Positions 47,383 through 59,800 of a DNA stretch of 64,000 bases are shown piece by piece (positions within the stretch are counted from its first letter, which is position 1; every line of letters starts with the position of its first letter). The translations under genes were made by a program, and so were the position numbers. Under the pieces are notes generated by a model that was given only the letters and a program-made list of their open reading frames with translations, ran no database searches and was not told the DNA's origin. Origin of the DNA: Hypomyces perniciosus (lineage: Eukaryota > Ascomycota > Sordariomycetes > Hypocreales > Hypocreaceae); the NCBI GenBank assembly GCA_008477525.1, contig SPDT01000002.1, forward strand, positions 248,001 through 312,000, written 5' to 3'.

Positions 47383-50300
47383 TAATAACTATTAAAGTTA
47401 CTAAAAACTTTTACTTTAATATTATATCTCTCTTTATACCCTTTACCTTTACCTTTAAGCTATTAAAGCTATCTTCTATAATAAATAGCGTAAAGGATAT
47501 TACTTTTATAAAGCTGGAATTAATAGTCTAGTAAATTAAATAGATTACTATTTTAACCAACTATATAACTATTATTAAAGTCTAGAATAGGATTAATTTT
47601 AATCTCTTTAATTGGCTAAATAACTATTTCCCTGCTATTAGGCTATTTACTTTAATAGAAGTAAAGGAATATACAGTATAAGAGTTTAGTCTTAATACCT
47701 CTGCAGTAGATATCTCTATTTACTATAATAGTATACTTTAAGAGTATTAGTTTAACATTACCTTAAATAAAAAAAAGAGGAAGGTAAGCGATATAATTTT
47801 AAATTAAATTTAAAAGACAGTTAACTTTAATATCTATACTTTAATCTTAATAGACCTTAAAGCTACAGCCTTAGCCTTTACTACTACTAAAGTAGCCTAT
47901 AATAATAATAGGGACTTTAATGCTAAGTTTACTATTTGCTAAATTATTAAAAAGCTTAAAGATTAACTAGCTCTTTATAAAGATATAATATATAAAGAAG
48001 TATACTTATCCTATTAATATATACTATATAAAGTAAAGTGTAGGAATATTAAGCTAAAAGTGTAGTATATTTACTAGGCGTATATTTATGCAAGTGCAGT
48101 AAGGTATAAGCTTTTAAAGGTTATAGGAACAGCTTCCTAAACGGCTTTCTTTAAAGCTATTAAAGTATACTTTACCTTAAGCTTCGCTGCCTACTATTTA
48201 TACTATATAGATAGCCTAATCGAGAGTAATAAAATAAATAAAATCTTTTCCTTTAATTAATTTAAATGGCTTTTTTTAAATATTTTAAAGAATATAGAGA
48301 ATTATATTTATAGCTTTTATATAATACTTGGCAACCACTTTAATAATGCATTAAGTAGTAGTAATATATACTTAAAGCCTTTTATTAGTAAAAAGTGCCT
48401 TTATAAACCTAAAAGGTATACTTAGCCTTTAAATAACTATAGCAAGGTATACGCTGCGCTTACTAAAAAGCCTAATAAAAAAGGGAAATATACTTTTATA
48501 CCTAAGCAGGCTGTAGAGATTCGCGCGCGCCTGTAAGAAAATAAATAGTAGGTTACCTGTAAAAAGCTTAGTAAAAAGGGTATTAACTTTACTGCTTTAA
48601 TATAAAGAGGAATAGCTTTAACTGTTATAGCTGCTTTAATCTCTTTAAACTTAATTAATAAGGAAGATGTAAGCCCTGCAGTATATTTAATAAGTGTATT
48701 AATATATATTAATATATAGGATATACTTTACTGCCTTTTTTAAAATACCCTCTTTCATATATATAATACTATTTATCTAGTAAATAGTAAGAATTACTTT
48801 ATTTTTAGCTTCTTTATTTTAAATATAGAAAAAGACTATATTAAAGCAGGAGGAGCTAACTATCTAATAATTAAAAGAGGTTATTATCTGTTAAAGGATA
48901 CTCTCTATAATCTATATTAAAAGATAATATACTTTATTAAGCTTTTAAATATAGCTGTAGTTAAAGGATTTTATATTAATATTATATCTTTATTAAAGCT
49001 TTAGAAAGTAGGGATTTAGCTAATAGGGTATAATAATATACTTTGCACTAGTATAGCCAGTTTAAACACTATTATAGGGAAGGTAAAGTATAAGTATAAT
49101 CTTCTATTTCTTTAATATAAGCCCCTATTGCTTTATATTGCCCCTATCTTTAAATATACTATATTAAGCAGTTTAATAGCTTTTTTTATTCTTCCTGATA
49201 CAGATTATGGCATTTATATAGTATTAAAAAGCAGGAGAAGACTAATATATAATCCCCCAGTACTATAATATAACTTTAAATAGCTTTAATATTTACAATT
49301 AAGATATTTAAGCCTAAAAGCACTTAAAGCGCTTATAAAGAATATAAGGAATATGCATATTAAAGGAACTATACGTATAGAATATAAAGCTTATACTCTT
49401 ATATATATAAAATAGGTTATCTCTTATAAACTATCTAATAGACAAGCACTAAAACTATTCTTTAAAGTGTATTGGGATCTTTAAGACTATCTTAAAGGCT
49501 ATAATAAAGATAACTGGCTTTTAGTGTTTAAGGAAAAATATACTGTATAGCTATATATACGCCCTTTACTAAATAAAGAATAAGAAACTGTTTTTAATAC
49601 TCTGTTTAACTTTATAAGTATAGTAAAAATGTAATATAATATCTTTATATACTTCCTTAAGTAAAATAATAAAAAGCTGTAATTGCGGTTAAAAGTTTAT
49701 TATACTTTTAGATCTAGGCTAATATAGAGGGTATTATCTTAAAGCTTGCCTTTTCCTATATATATAAGCTAAACGGCGCTTTAGAATAGGCAAGACAGGA
49801 AATTATAAATAAGTTAATTAAAATGCTGGAAGCTGCAGGTCTTTTAACCGACTTATAGCCTAAAAGCGCAAAAGCTATAGTATATATTATTAATATAAAT
49901 CTTATACGCAGCCTTAATATAATATTACCTATTAATAAATTAGAGTAATGGTTCTGTGACTTTACGCCCTTTCCAATAAAGGAGCCTTCTGTGGACCTAT
50001 AGCTAGATTAAAGCGGGCTTTATATATATAGCTACTGCGCCTATATATTAAATAAAGACTGCAAGGCTAGCTGGAAAAAGAGAGAATTTAAGACTAAGCT
50101 TAGGGGGCTAATTAGATATTTTGTTAGCTATACTGTAAATAATATATATTATATTTAATTACCCTGCCTAGTAAAGGTAATTGTTATAAAGAATATATAA
50201 TTTAATAAAACTAGCTTCTTTAATAGTAATAAAGAGATTGCGGATAAATTGTCTGTAGCTAAGTTAAATAAGCTGTTTAATAAGGTTAAAGAAAATAAGC

Positions 50301-53139
50301 TGGAATTTAAACTTTTCCCTATATATATTCCTGCAGTAAAGAATACCTTTATAGGTAATATAAAAGAAGAGAGTATACCTTTAAGGGTAGCAGAGATATA
50401 AAGCATTAAAGACAGCTTAATAAATACTTTAAGTAAACTACTAGCGCACTTAAAAAAACCTTTTAGTCTTTAAATATTAAAGGCTACCCTAAAATAGTTA
50501 ATCTTTATAAATAATACTAGCGCGCTAATAGGAACCTTAGGCAATACTCTAATAAGCAATTTACCCCTTTTTATAGAAAGGGATATAATAAAAGAATAGC
50601 CTTATATAACAGGGGTATATAACCTAATAAAGGAGGATAGTTTGCTAAGGCTAAAAGTAGATTAGTATATAAAAGACTCGCTTACTTTTATAAAAAAAGA
50701 GTAGACCTTTAAGGAAATGCTAGCTAGTAATCCCTTAAGCAGTAAAGCAGTAGCCGATATTTACAGGAGTTTAAAACTTTAAAGGAAATAACCTGCGAAA
50801 AAGGCTAATAAATACCTTTTAATATATAAAACTAAAATATATACCCTAGATACTGCTTTTAAAGATAATAAGCCTAGTATATACTTAATAATTACTAGGC
50901 TTTTTAGTTTAATATTATATTAACTGCTGCTTAATTAATAAAAGTTAATAAATAATAAATTAAAAAGCGTAGAAATAGTATTTACTGTTTTTAATATAGT
51001 AATAAACTGTAAATCTTCCTCCTGGAAAAGTATAGCTTTTAATAAATTAACTGTTTACTAGGAGGATTTAGTAAAACTATTAAAAGACTAAAAAGAGCTT
51101 ATAAAATACCTACTTAAAGATAAGTTTAAGTAAGCCGCGTATAATAAAATTAATTCTTTGCGTATAAAAGGGACCTAGTAAAAGATACTATACTTAAAGG
51201 CAATAATAAAGCTACTATTAGTATATTAGGTTTTTATTTATAAATTTAACTAAAATAGAAATCTAAAACACTATAAAGTTTATTTTATAGTTTATAGGGA
51301 TTTATAAAAGCGCTCTACTATAAAGAGTATATATATAGCTATATTAATAGTATATTCTTTCTATATATTTATTACTTTTACAGTAAAATTTAACTTTAAG
51401 TTAAAGCAGTATAATATTAAAAATACTTTTCTTAACGCTTTAAAAGATAAAAACTTAAAACCAATTATATATAAACTCCTTAAGGGTTTTAAGCAGCTGA
51501 ATATCTATTTAAAGCTCGCGAAAGCGTTATATAGCTTAAAGGATTCACTAAAGCTGTGGTTTAATAAACTATCTTTAACCTTAAAGCAATAAAGGTTAAT
51601 CTTAAGCTCTAAAAAGCCCTATCTCTTTTATAATAAAGCTTAAAAGATCTTTATTATATTCTATATAGATAATATCTTAATTATATATCATTATAATAAT
51701 AAAGCTTTTTATATTAAATTACTAAATGCTTTAAAAGTAAAGTATAAACTTTATAATAAAGGAGATATATAGTAGTTTTTAAAGATTAAGATTACCTGCA
51801 ACTATATAAAGTATAAGATATACTTCTTCTATAAAACCTATTTTAAGAAAATTATAAAATAATTTAGGCTTAATAAAGGAATATAGTTTTCTATAATTCT
51901 AATACCTATTATAAAGCTTTAGAAAAGTATATTGCAAGCTTTAAAAGCAACTATTAAAATATATTAAAAGAAAGTGGAATTAATACTCTATATAGCTATT
52001 ATAATAAAGCCTAATATAACTTACAGCGCCTTAGCTTTATTATAGTTTCTAATTAACCTTAATAAGGAGCACTTTAAAGCAGTTAATTAACTAATCTATT
52101 ATCTATATATATAGCATTTCCTAGCTCTTTAATATAAAAGGTAAAGAGAAATATAAGTCTTAACTGCTTTAAGTAATACTTCCTTTATTAATAATATAAA
52201 TACTTAAAGATTATTTTAAAGGTATTTTATTATACTTTTCTTAAGCCTTATTTTATAAAATATAATATATTAAAGTACTATTAGTATATCTATAATAGAA
52301 GCTAAGCTGTTTACCTTTACCTAAATAGTAAAAGAGGCTATAGGTTTATATTGCCTTTTCTAAGAAATAAAATTCAAGCTTAACGCTAATTAAAATATTA
52401 ATTATAATTATTAACTAACTATATATCTTATAATTAAAAAGAATATACAAATTAACACTTACCTATATTATATTAATATATAAAATATATAGCTTTAGCA
52501 GGAATACTAGAAAGGATTATTTATAGTTTCTTATCTTTTTATTAACCTTATACCTATTAATAGGCTTACTAAAGCCCTACTGTAGCAGCGCTTTAAATAC
52601 TTTAAAGCACTATTAAACTTAGCAGATATATAATTACTATAATAAAATATATAAAAATACAGGAAACCAGTTAATTCTAGCCTATAGGCCGCCAGCTATA
52701 AAGGTATATCCTATTACTGCAATAACTATTCTCTAAAAGCTTTCTAGCCTTTACACGCTTACGCGCAAAAGGCATTATTATTATTATTACTACTGCCTAA
52801 AGCAGCAGCCTCTTTAAAGTAAACCAAGTTCTCCTCCTTTAATAGGTTAAATTAAAGGCGTAACGCCTTCTTGCACTAGGTTACTATCTAATTATATAAG
52901 CTTATAAGTATATAAAGAAAAAAGAGTATACTTACTTAATTATCCTCTTTACTTATAGCTTAAAAGAGCTAATATATAATTAATATAAGCATTAAATAAC
53001 TATAAAATATATAATTAAATAAAGCAATATAGGCAAGTTAAAGAAGAGTTTATTAAAGGGTATATTAATAATTACTATTAAAGTAAATAGCGCACTACTA
53101 AAAGCAGGCAATAGAAATATATTAAGAGAAATCTCTTTT

Positions 53140-53530
53140 ACTAGCAATTGCCAACTTTAGATAACCTTTATAAAGAGGGGATAATAGTATAATAGTAAAG
53201 GCAGTAGCGGGAGTAGTAGGAGGAGCAGCAGCAGTAGCGATAAAAGCAGGGGCCAAGATAGCAGCAGTAAAAGGAGGAGCTAACAAAAATAAAGATAAAG
53301 CTGCCTTAATAGCGAGGCGTGCTTTATAAACAGCAGCTAAGTATATATTAAAAGCAGCAATAGCTGCAGTATGCCTAGACTGGCCGGGACTAGCTGGCGC
53401 AGGAGCAGGAGATAGTGCAGGAGCAGGCGCAAGAGCAGTAATAGGCGTAGCCGCTTAGCCAGCTAAGCAACTAATATCGCGACAAGCCACCTTTAAAGGG
53501 CAACTACAACTATACTTTACCGATAAAGTA
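53140..53530. other. GC-richer Ala/Gly-coding patch in the 3' region of Copia B
   Basis: Counterpart of 31909-32307 in copy A, after the end of pol and before the 3' LTR. The patch is much less AT-mutated than the rest of B. In the minus-strand frame it keeps the Ala/Pro-rich segment, SRxTAAIAAF, LAAVYKA and YKGYLKLAI, matching copy A, with a stop replacing a Gly/Trp-type codon near 53455. Confidence 0.4.
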
Positions 53531-53968
53531 TTCTTTTTCTATAATTTCGCTATTAGCTAATAAATATATAGTGTAAAAGGAATTAATTAAAAGTATAATA
53601 TTTACAGTAAAGGCTATATAGCTATTAATATTATTATTAATATTAATAATAATAATATTAATAACTAAAGAAGAAGAGTAAGGAATAAAGGCTAAAGGGG
53701 CAGCTAATATACCTATTCTAGCTATTTAAAACTGATTTACCTGTTTAAAAGCTTTATTATTTAACTTCCTATTATTATAAAATAATAATAGTTATAGCGT
53801 TTATATTCCTTTTACCTCTATAATAGAATATTAATATGTATTTATAATAAAGAGCTTCTAACTAAATAAAAGAAGCTTTAAAAGCGTGGCCAGTCAGTTA
53901 CAATACTATAAATAGGCTAGAGTAGTAGTTAATAAGGCATTAGGAATAGCCTCATTAACTAGGGGGTA

Positions 53969-54232
53969 TATTAGGTTAAATAGGCCAGGGCCCTACCGCT
54001 TATTAGCGCTAGGGAGCTTTTATCTACTATATAAGCAGATATAAACTGATATATATATTGCATAAGCGATATATTAGACTATATAGGCGCTGTAAGCGCC
54101 TGCATACAGCTTTTTCTTTGTGTTAGCTATATGTATATATAGCGAGGCCACTACAGCATATTCTCTTTTATAGAATCAAGCTTTGTTTCCTATCTCTCTA
54201 TACTCTATATAGCTGTGCCGCGCTCCGCCACA
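53969..54232 (+). repeat. 3' LTR of Copia B
   Basis: 264 bp, starts TATTAGGTTAAATAGG (RIP form of TGTTGGGTTAAGTAGG), ends GCCACA, preceded by the AGGGGG polypurine tract and followed by the target duplication ATTAT. Confidence 0.9.
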
Positions 54233-54342
54233 ATTATAAATATACTTAAAAGTATCTTTTAGTCTTTAAATATTAAAGGCTACTTTAAAGTAGTTAATCT
54301 TTATAGATAATACTAGCGCGCTAATAGGAACTTTAAATAATA

Positions 54343-54934
54343 AGTAATACTATTTATATAAATAGTCTATACGCTATCCGCGACAATCTCCTTATAGCTC
54401 CTTATACTCTGCAACTTAATTATTTATATAACAGTTAATAATAGTATATTTGATTATTTTAAGTAATAGGTCTTTATTAACTTTTTTATTTACTCGATAT
54501 AAAGACTGACTATTCTCCCGGCTTTATAGCTAGTATCGGTAATTGTATTAATCCCCTCTTTAATTTAAGCGAAAGCTGTAGCTGAGGTATAGCTTATCGT
54601 TATAATGTTTTAGCAACCTGCGAGCCTTTGCGGCCCTTAAAACGCTAAGACGATGATCTAGAGCTCTGTAGCGCCTGCTGTAAGTTAGCAGAGTTATTTA
54701 TCTTAAATGGTGAAGGGGCTTGCTGGATACTGGGGTCTAGTCGGCATATAAGTAGTCGCCCTCGCTCTCCTTATAACTGCTGTATTGGCTGTGACTGTTA
54801 TAGTTATTGCGACTTTTATAACTGTTAGTTCTGTAATATCTATCTCTATGCGAGGAGTTATAGGGAGATTGTCGCGGGTAGTGCATAGACTATCTGTATA
54901 AATAGCAATTTTTATCTGTATAAACAGTATTACT
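54343..54934. mobile_element. Non-autonomous TIR element with 10-bp TSD (MULE-like MITE)
   Basis: 592 bp bounded by inverted repeats. The left end starts AGTAATACT and contains ATAGTCTATACGCTATCC and GCGACAATCTCC; the right end, read in reverse, has the same order with ATAGTCTATGCACTACCC and GCGACAATCTCC plus an extra about 21-bp duplicated TTTATACAGAT segment. The inverted repeats cover about 60-80 bp. TTAAATAATA is repeated directly on both sides (54333-54342 and 54935-54944); Copia B, without the insert, has one such stretch (TTAGGCAATA). A 9-11-bp target duplication with long TIRs is typical of Mutator-like elements. No transposase frame, so non-autonomous. Composition is richer in GC than the Copia around it. 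Confidence 0.75.
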
Positions 54935-55082
54935 TTAAATAATACTTTTATAAGGAATTTCCTTTTTTTTATAAAAAAAAATATAATAAAAGAATAGCTT
55001 TATATATTAAAGTATATAAGTTAATAAAAGAGGATAGTTTATTAAAGCTAAAGGTAAACTAATATATAAAAGATTTATTTAT

Positions 55083-55345
55083 TGTTGGGTTGAGTAGGCC
55101 GGGGCCCTACCGCTTATCGGCGCTAGGGAGCTCTTATATGCTTACAAAGCAGATACGAGCTGATATACACATCGCGTAAGCGATGTGTTAGATGGTGCAG
55201 ACGCTTACAGCGCTGCATACAGCTTCTTCTTTGTGTTAGCTATGTGTATATATAGCGAGGCCACTACGGCATATTCTCTTTCATAGAATCAAGCTTCGTT
55301 TCCCATCTCTCTATGCTCCACATAGCTGTGCCGCGCTCCGCCACG
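55083..55345 (+). mobile_element. Young solo LTR of Copia family A/B/C, with TSD
   Basis: A 263-bp LTR starting TGTTGGGTTGAGTAGGCC, ending GCCACG, with target duplication TTTAT on both sides (55078-55082 and 55346-55350). It keeps CpG and CpA/TpG sites that are mutated in every other LTR copy here, so it is the least RIP-affected copy and probably the latest insertion. It sits within Copia C. Confidence 0.88.
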
Positions 55346-56886
55346 TTTATTTTTATATAAAAAAAGTAAACCTTTAAAGAAATATTAGCTAGTAATCCTT
55401 TAAGTAGTAAAGTAACAGTTAATATTTATAGGAGTTTAAAACTTTAAAGGAAATAACCTATAAAAAAAGCTAATAAATATTTCCTAATATATAAAACTAA
55501 AATATATACTTTAAACACTACTTTTAAAAATAATAAACCTAATATATATTTAATAATTATTAGGCTTTTTAGTTTAATATTACGTTAATTACTGCTCAAT
55601 TAATAAAAGCTAATAAACTATAATTTAAAGAGCGCAGAACTAATATTTACTGTTTTTAATATAGTAATAAACTATAAATCTTCCTTTTATAAAATATAGC
55701 TTTTAATAAATTAACTATTTATTAAAAGGATTTAATAAAACTATTAAAAGATTAAAAAAGGTTTAAAAATATTTATTTAAAAATAACTTTAAATATACTA
55801 TATATAATAAAATTAACTTTTTATATATAAAAGAAACCTAATAAAAGATACTATATTTAAAGGCAATAATAAAGCTATTATTAGTATATTAAGTTTTTAT
55901 TTATAAATTTAATTAAAATAGAAATTTAAAATATTATAAAGTTTATTTTATAGTCTATAAGGATTTATAAAAGCACTTTACTATAAAGAGTATATTTATA
56001 GCTATACTAATAGCGTGTTTCTTTATATATTTTTTACTTTTATAGTAAAATTTAACTTTAAATTAAAGTAATATAATATTAAAAATACTTTTTTTAATAG
56101 CTTTAAAGATAAAAACTTAAAATTAATTATATATAAGCTCTTTAAAGATTTTAAGTAATTATATATTTATTTAAAGCTTATAAATACTTTATATAGTTTA
56201 AAGGATTTATTACAGCTATAATTTAATAAACTATTTTTAATTTTAAAGTAATAAAGGTTAATTTTAAGCTTTAAAAAGCTTTATTTTTTTTATAATAAAG
56301 CTTAGAAAACTTTTATTATATTTTATATAAAGAATATTTTAATTATATATTATTATAATAATAAAGCTATTTATATTAAACTATTAAATACTTTAAAAGT
56401 AAAGTATTAGCTTTAAAGTAAAAGAGATATATAATAGTTTTTAAGGATTAAAATTACCTATAACTATATAAAGTATAGGATATACCTTTTTTATAAAACT
56501 TATTTTAAGAAAATTATAAAATTATTTAAGTTTAATAAAGGAATATGGTTTTTTATAATTTTAATATTTATTATAAAACTTTAGAAAAGTATATTATAAG
56601 CTTTAAAAGTAATTATTAAAATATATTAAAAGAAAGTGGGATTAATGCTTTATATAACTATTATAATAAAACTTAATATAGTTTATAGCGCTTTAGCTTT
56701 ATTATAGTTTTTAATTAACTTTAGTAAAAAATACTGTAAAGCAGTTAATTAATTAAATTACTATTTATATATAAAGTGTTTTTTAGCCTTTTAATATAAA
56801 GGGGAAAAGAAATATAGGTTTTAACTGCTTAAGTAATACTCTTATTATTAATAATATAGATATTTAAAGATTATTTTAAAGGTATT

Positions 56887-59800
56887 TATTAAATAATAAG
56901 GTTACACTTAACCTTATTTATATATAGCTATAATGGTAATTAGATAGGCTTAGCGTTTTAAAGGTTAAAAAGCTTTATAGCCTTAGTAATATACTGTTTC
57001 TGGGAAAGCTAAAAAAGGCCTCTTTTTCTATCCTTAATTATCTAAACCCCTAAAAAAAAAAAGCAAGGCCTCTATCTTTTATAGCATAAACCTTATTAAA
57101 ACCTAGCTTTAGCTAGGCTATAGCTTCTTTATCTAGTCCAATAAAAAGACAGTTATCTTATAAATAACAATAAAAATCCTATTATTTAAATTATAAAGAA
57201 TAGTAGAGTCAGAAATTAAAGGATTATATCCTAGTTTATTTCCTAAGGCTTATAAAGCCTATTACTATTCTCTACAAGACTATTTTAAGCTATAAAAAGC
57301 TTTTTATAACTAAATAACCTAATCTATATTAAGGTTATAACCTAGCTTTTTAAAAATAGATTTAATCTTAAAGGAAGCTTAATTAATATAGTCTTTAAAA
57401 CCTTTAAGGAAGTTAAAGAAAATAGTTTGTTTAAGTATCCCATTAAAGAATATACTAATACAGTCGATTTATTTAATTTCCTAGTTATAGATAGTGGCTA
57501 GGGCTAATAAAAGCTGCTAGGTAAAAGAAACAGCTATTAAGGCAAATATTTAATTAAAATCTATTCCTTCTAGTTATTAAAAGCCCCTAGCAACTAGCCT
57601 AGCTTTAAATTTAACTATTCTATTATTTTAGTCTTTTTTAGTCTTTAAAATTAATTAATTAATAATAGAATTCCTGCCTTTAGGAATACTATTACGTTTA
57701 ATAAAAGTAAAGGTATATTATTCGATTAGCTAGTTAAATTCACTATAAATCGTTGCTAGCCACTTAATTTTATCAGGACTATAAAATACTTACTAAGCGT
57801 TTAAAGGTCTTATACTGCAGCAGCTAAAAAGGCTAGCTTTCTAACGCTATTATAAAGAAAGTAGGATATATCTATATTTATAGGATCCTTTATAACTCCA
57901 AAGTCTTGTATAACTAGTATAGGAATAAGACTAGGAATAGGGGGAATAGTAGTAAATACTCCCTTTAAAATAAAGTTAAAGAGTAAAGGATTAATATCCT
58001 AAAAGCTAGGAATCATTTAATCTATAAAATCTAGCTCTATTTCTGCCTTCAATTCCTTATTATCTTAACTTATAGTAGGCTCTAGAATTTAAAGCTTAGG
58101 AATTTTATCTTTATACAGCTTTATAGTTAACGATTTAAAGACTATATATCTAGTTAGAATATAGATAAGGTAGGTATTATTACCTAAAACTGCTAGTAAT
58201 CTCCTAGTTTTAGTCTTAAAGGCTAATTTATAGCCTTTAGCCCTTTATTTTTATAAAATAAATACCTTATAATCAAAGCCAATAATCTTATATCTTTATA
58301 GATTAAGCTTATAAACTTTATTAAAGTCTAGGTTTTTATATAATTCTTAATAAAAGGTAAAGTCTTTATTAATAATAGCTGTATAGTTAATTAATTTAAA
58401 AACTACAGTAATAATAAAATTTTAGAGATATAGTAATAAGTTAACTGCTATAATAATGGCCTATAGCCTATTTAATAAAACTCTAATAAAGGATTCTATT
58501 AAACTATTCTATTTATAAATATAAAAGCTACTATAGGAATATATAATTCTTAAAGAAAAAAACTAGGTTTAAAGTTCCTAATTAATTTCCTTTCCGCTAT
58601 TATAATAAAATTCCTTAAAATACTAGTTATACTGCATTTTCAGGCTATTTATAAAGCTTTATATAATAGCTAAAAGGGTAAGTCTACTATAATCTTTTAA
58701 AAGGAATAGCTACCTATATCTTGATTTTCTATTAATAATTAAAAGATTAATAGGGGCTTTATTATAAAGCACTGGCTTTATAGAGAAAGTATTAGCTTTT
58801 AGACAATCTAGAGAGGCTAGTGGATTAAGAATTAGCTTTAAATTAAGCCTTTTAATAGCTTTTCCTTTATTATATACTAAACAGTAAAATTTAATCTCTT
58901 TAATAAAATTAAAGTTAAGAATTCTAACAGTTATTTTAGCAGTTTTCTTTAGTAAACTTAAGCTAATATAACCTAGTCTTTTATACTATAAAAGGGCTAG
59001 CTTTAGCAGTTTATAGCTAGAATTACTATTAATAATAATATCTCCCTCTAGTTTAAATAGCTTAATAACTTCTAGATCTTTAGTAATAAAGGATTCTTTA
59101 AATATATAGGGCATTTCCTTTATAAAGGTATCCTTTATAGGCTTATTCCCCCCTATTTCCTTAGGTAATAGGGGTATATAAAGCCCCTTTTCCTCTACTT
59201 AGCCTAGGGTTTTAGGGAGTTTAAAGAGATCCTTTCCCTTAGGATTATTCTTTTTTATAAGCCTAAGACTAGATCTAGTTAATTGTTTTTTTAAAGCTAT
59301 TACTTTTAGAATAGTAATATATTCCTAAGCCATTTCCTTATTAATAGCAGGGATTTAAACCTATATAGAGCTATAAGCTCTATAGCTATTTATATAGCTA
59401 TATAGTATAGTATATCCTTTAATTATAAGGAAAAAACTATATTTTAAGGGATTTAATAGCCTTATTAGCTGTATAGTTTTTATAAAAAGAGTATTATACT
59501 ATATATATCCTTTAGTTTAGTAATACCTTAAGCTACTTATAAGGTTTATATCTAGCTATAGGCAATAAAGGGTATTTAGCAATTTTATTTCTTTATAGTT
59601 ATTATCTTTATTAAGGATATTAAAAGTAGCTATACCTATTCCTTTAAAGGTAATAGGGCCCCTGCTAATATAAATAACACTTAAATCCTTTTTATTAGGT
59701 TTATAGTTTATAAACTATTTCCTAGAATTAACTATATAAACTATAGATCTAGTATTATATAATAAACTATCTTAAATAGGAAATCTAAAGGGTTTAGATT

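Larger units (their letters stand above)
47083..54232 (+). mobile_element. Complete Copia element B with LTRs, PBS, PPT and TSD
   Basis: A full-length 7.15-kb Ty1/Copia element nested in Copia C. 5' LTR 47083-47368, primer-binding site from 47369, polypurine tract 53961-53966, 3' LTR 53969-54232, target duplication ATTAT at 47078-47082 and 54233-54237. Reverse transcriptase is recognised by FIIFYIDNILII (YIDN at 51662-51673; ancestral YVDD), and RNase H by the degraded STIEAELFAFTQ-like block near 52290-52330 and a LTKAL-like end near 52565. Integrase lies upstream, giving the Copia order. A non-pol region of about 1.3 kb (52640-53960) follows pol. Stops interrupt every domain, so it cannot move on its own. 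A minus-strand open stretch at 50155-50406 is an artefact of the AT-rich sequence. Confidence 0.9.
54238..56886 (+). mobile_element. Copia copy C, 3' half, truncated and twice interrupted
   Basis: Resumes the Copia C sequence after element B (54238 corresponds to B about 50440). It carries a reverse transcriptase remnant FIIFYIKNILII near 56310-56350. It is interrupted by a TIR element (54343-54934) and a solo LTR (55083-55345). It ends at about 56886, corresponding to B about 52225 before the RNase H region is complete, where the LTR remnant of Copia F1 begins. No 3' LTR of C remains. Confidence 0.8.

Noticed and set aside
50155..50406. 83-codon minus-strand open stretch in Copia B
   Set aside because: It is the reverse strand of the Copia polyprotein in RIP-mutated DNA; the hydrophobic composition (Leu/Ile/Phe) is an effect of AT-richness.
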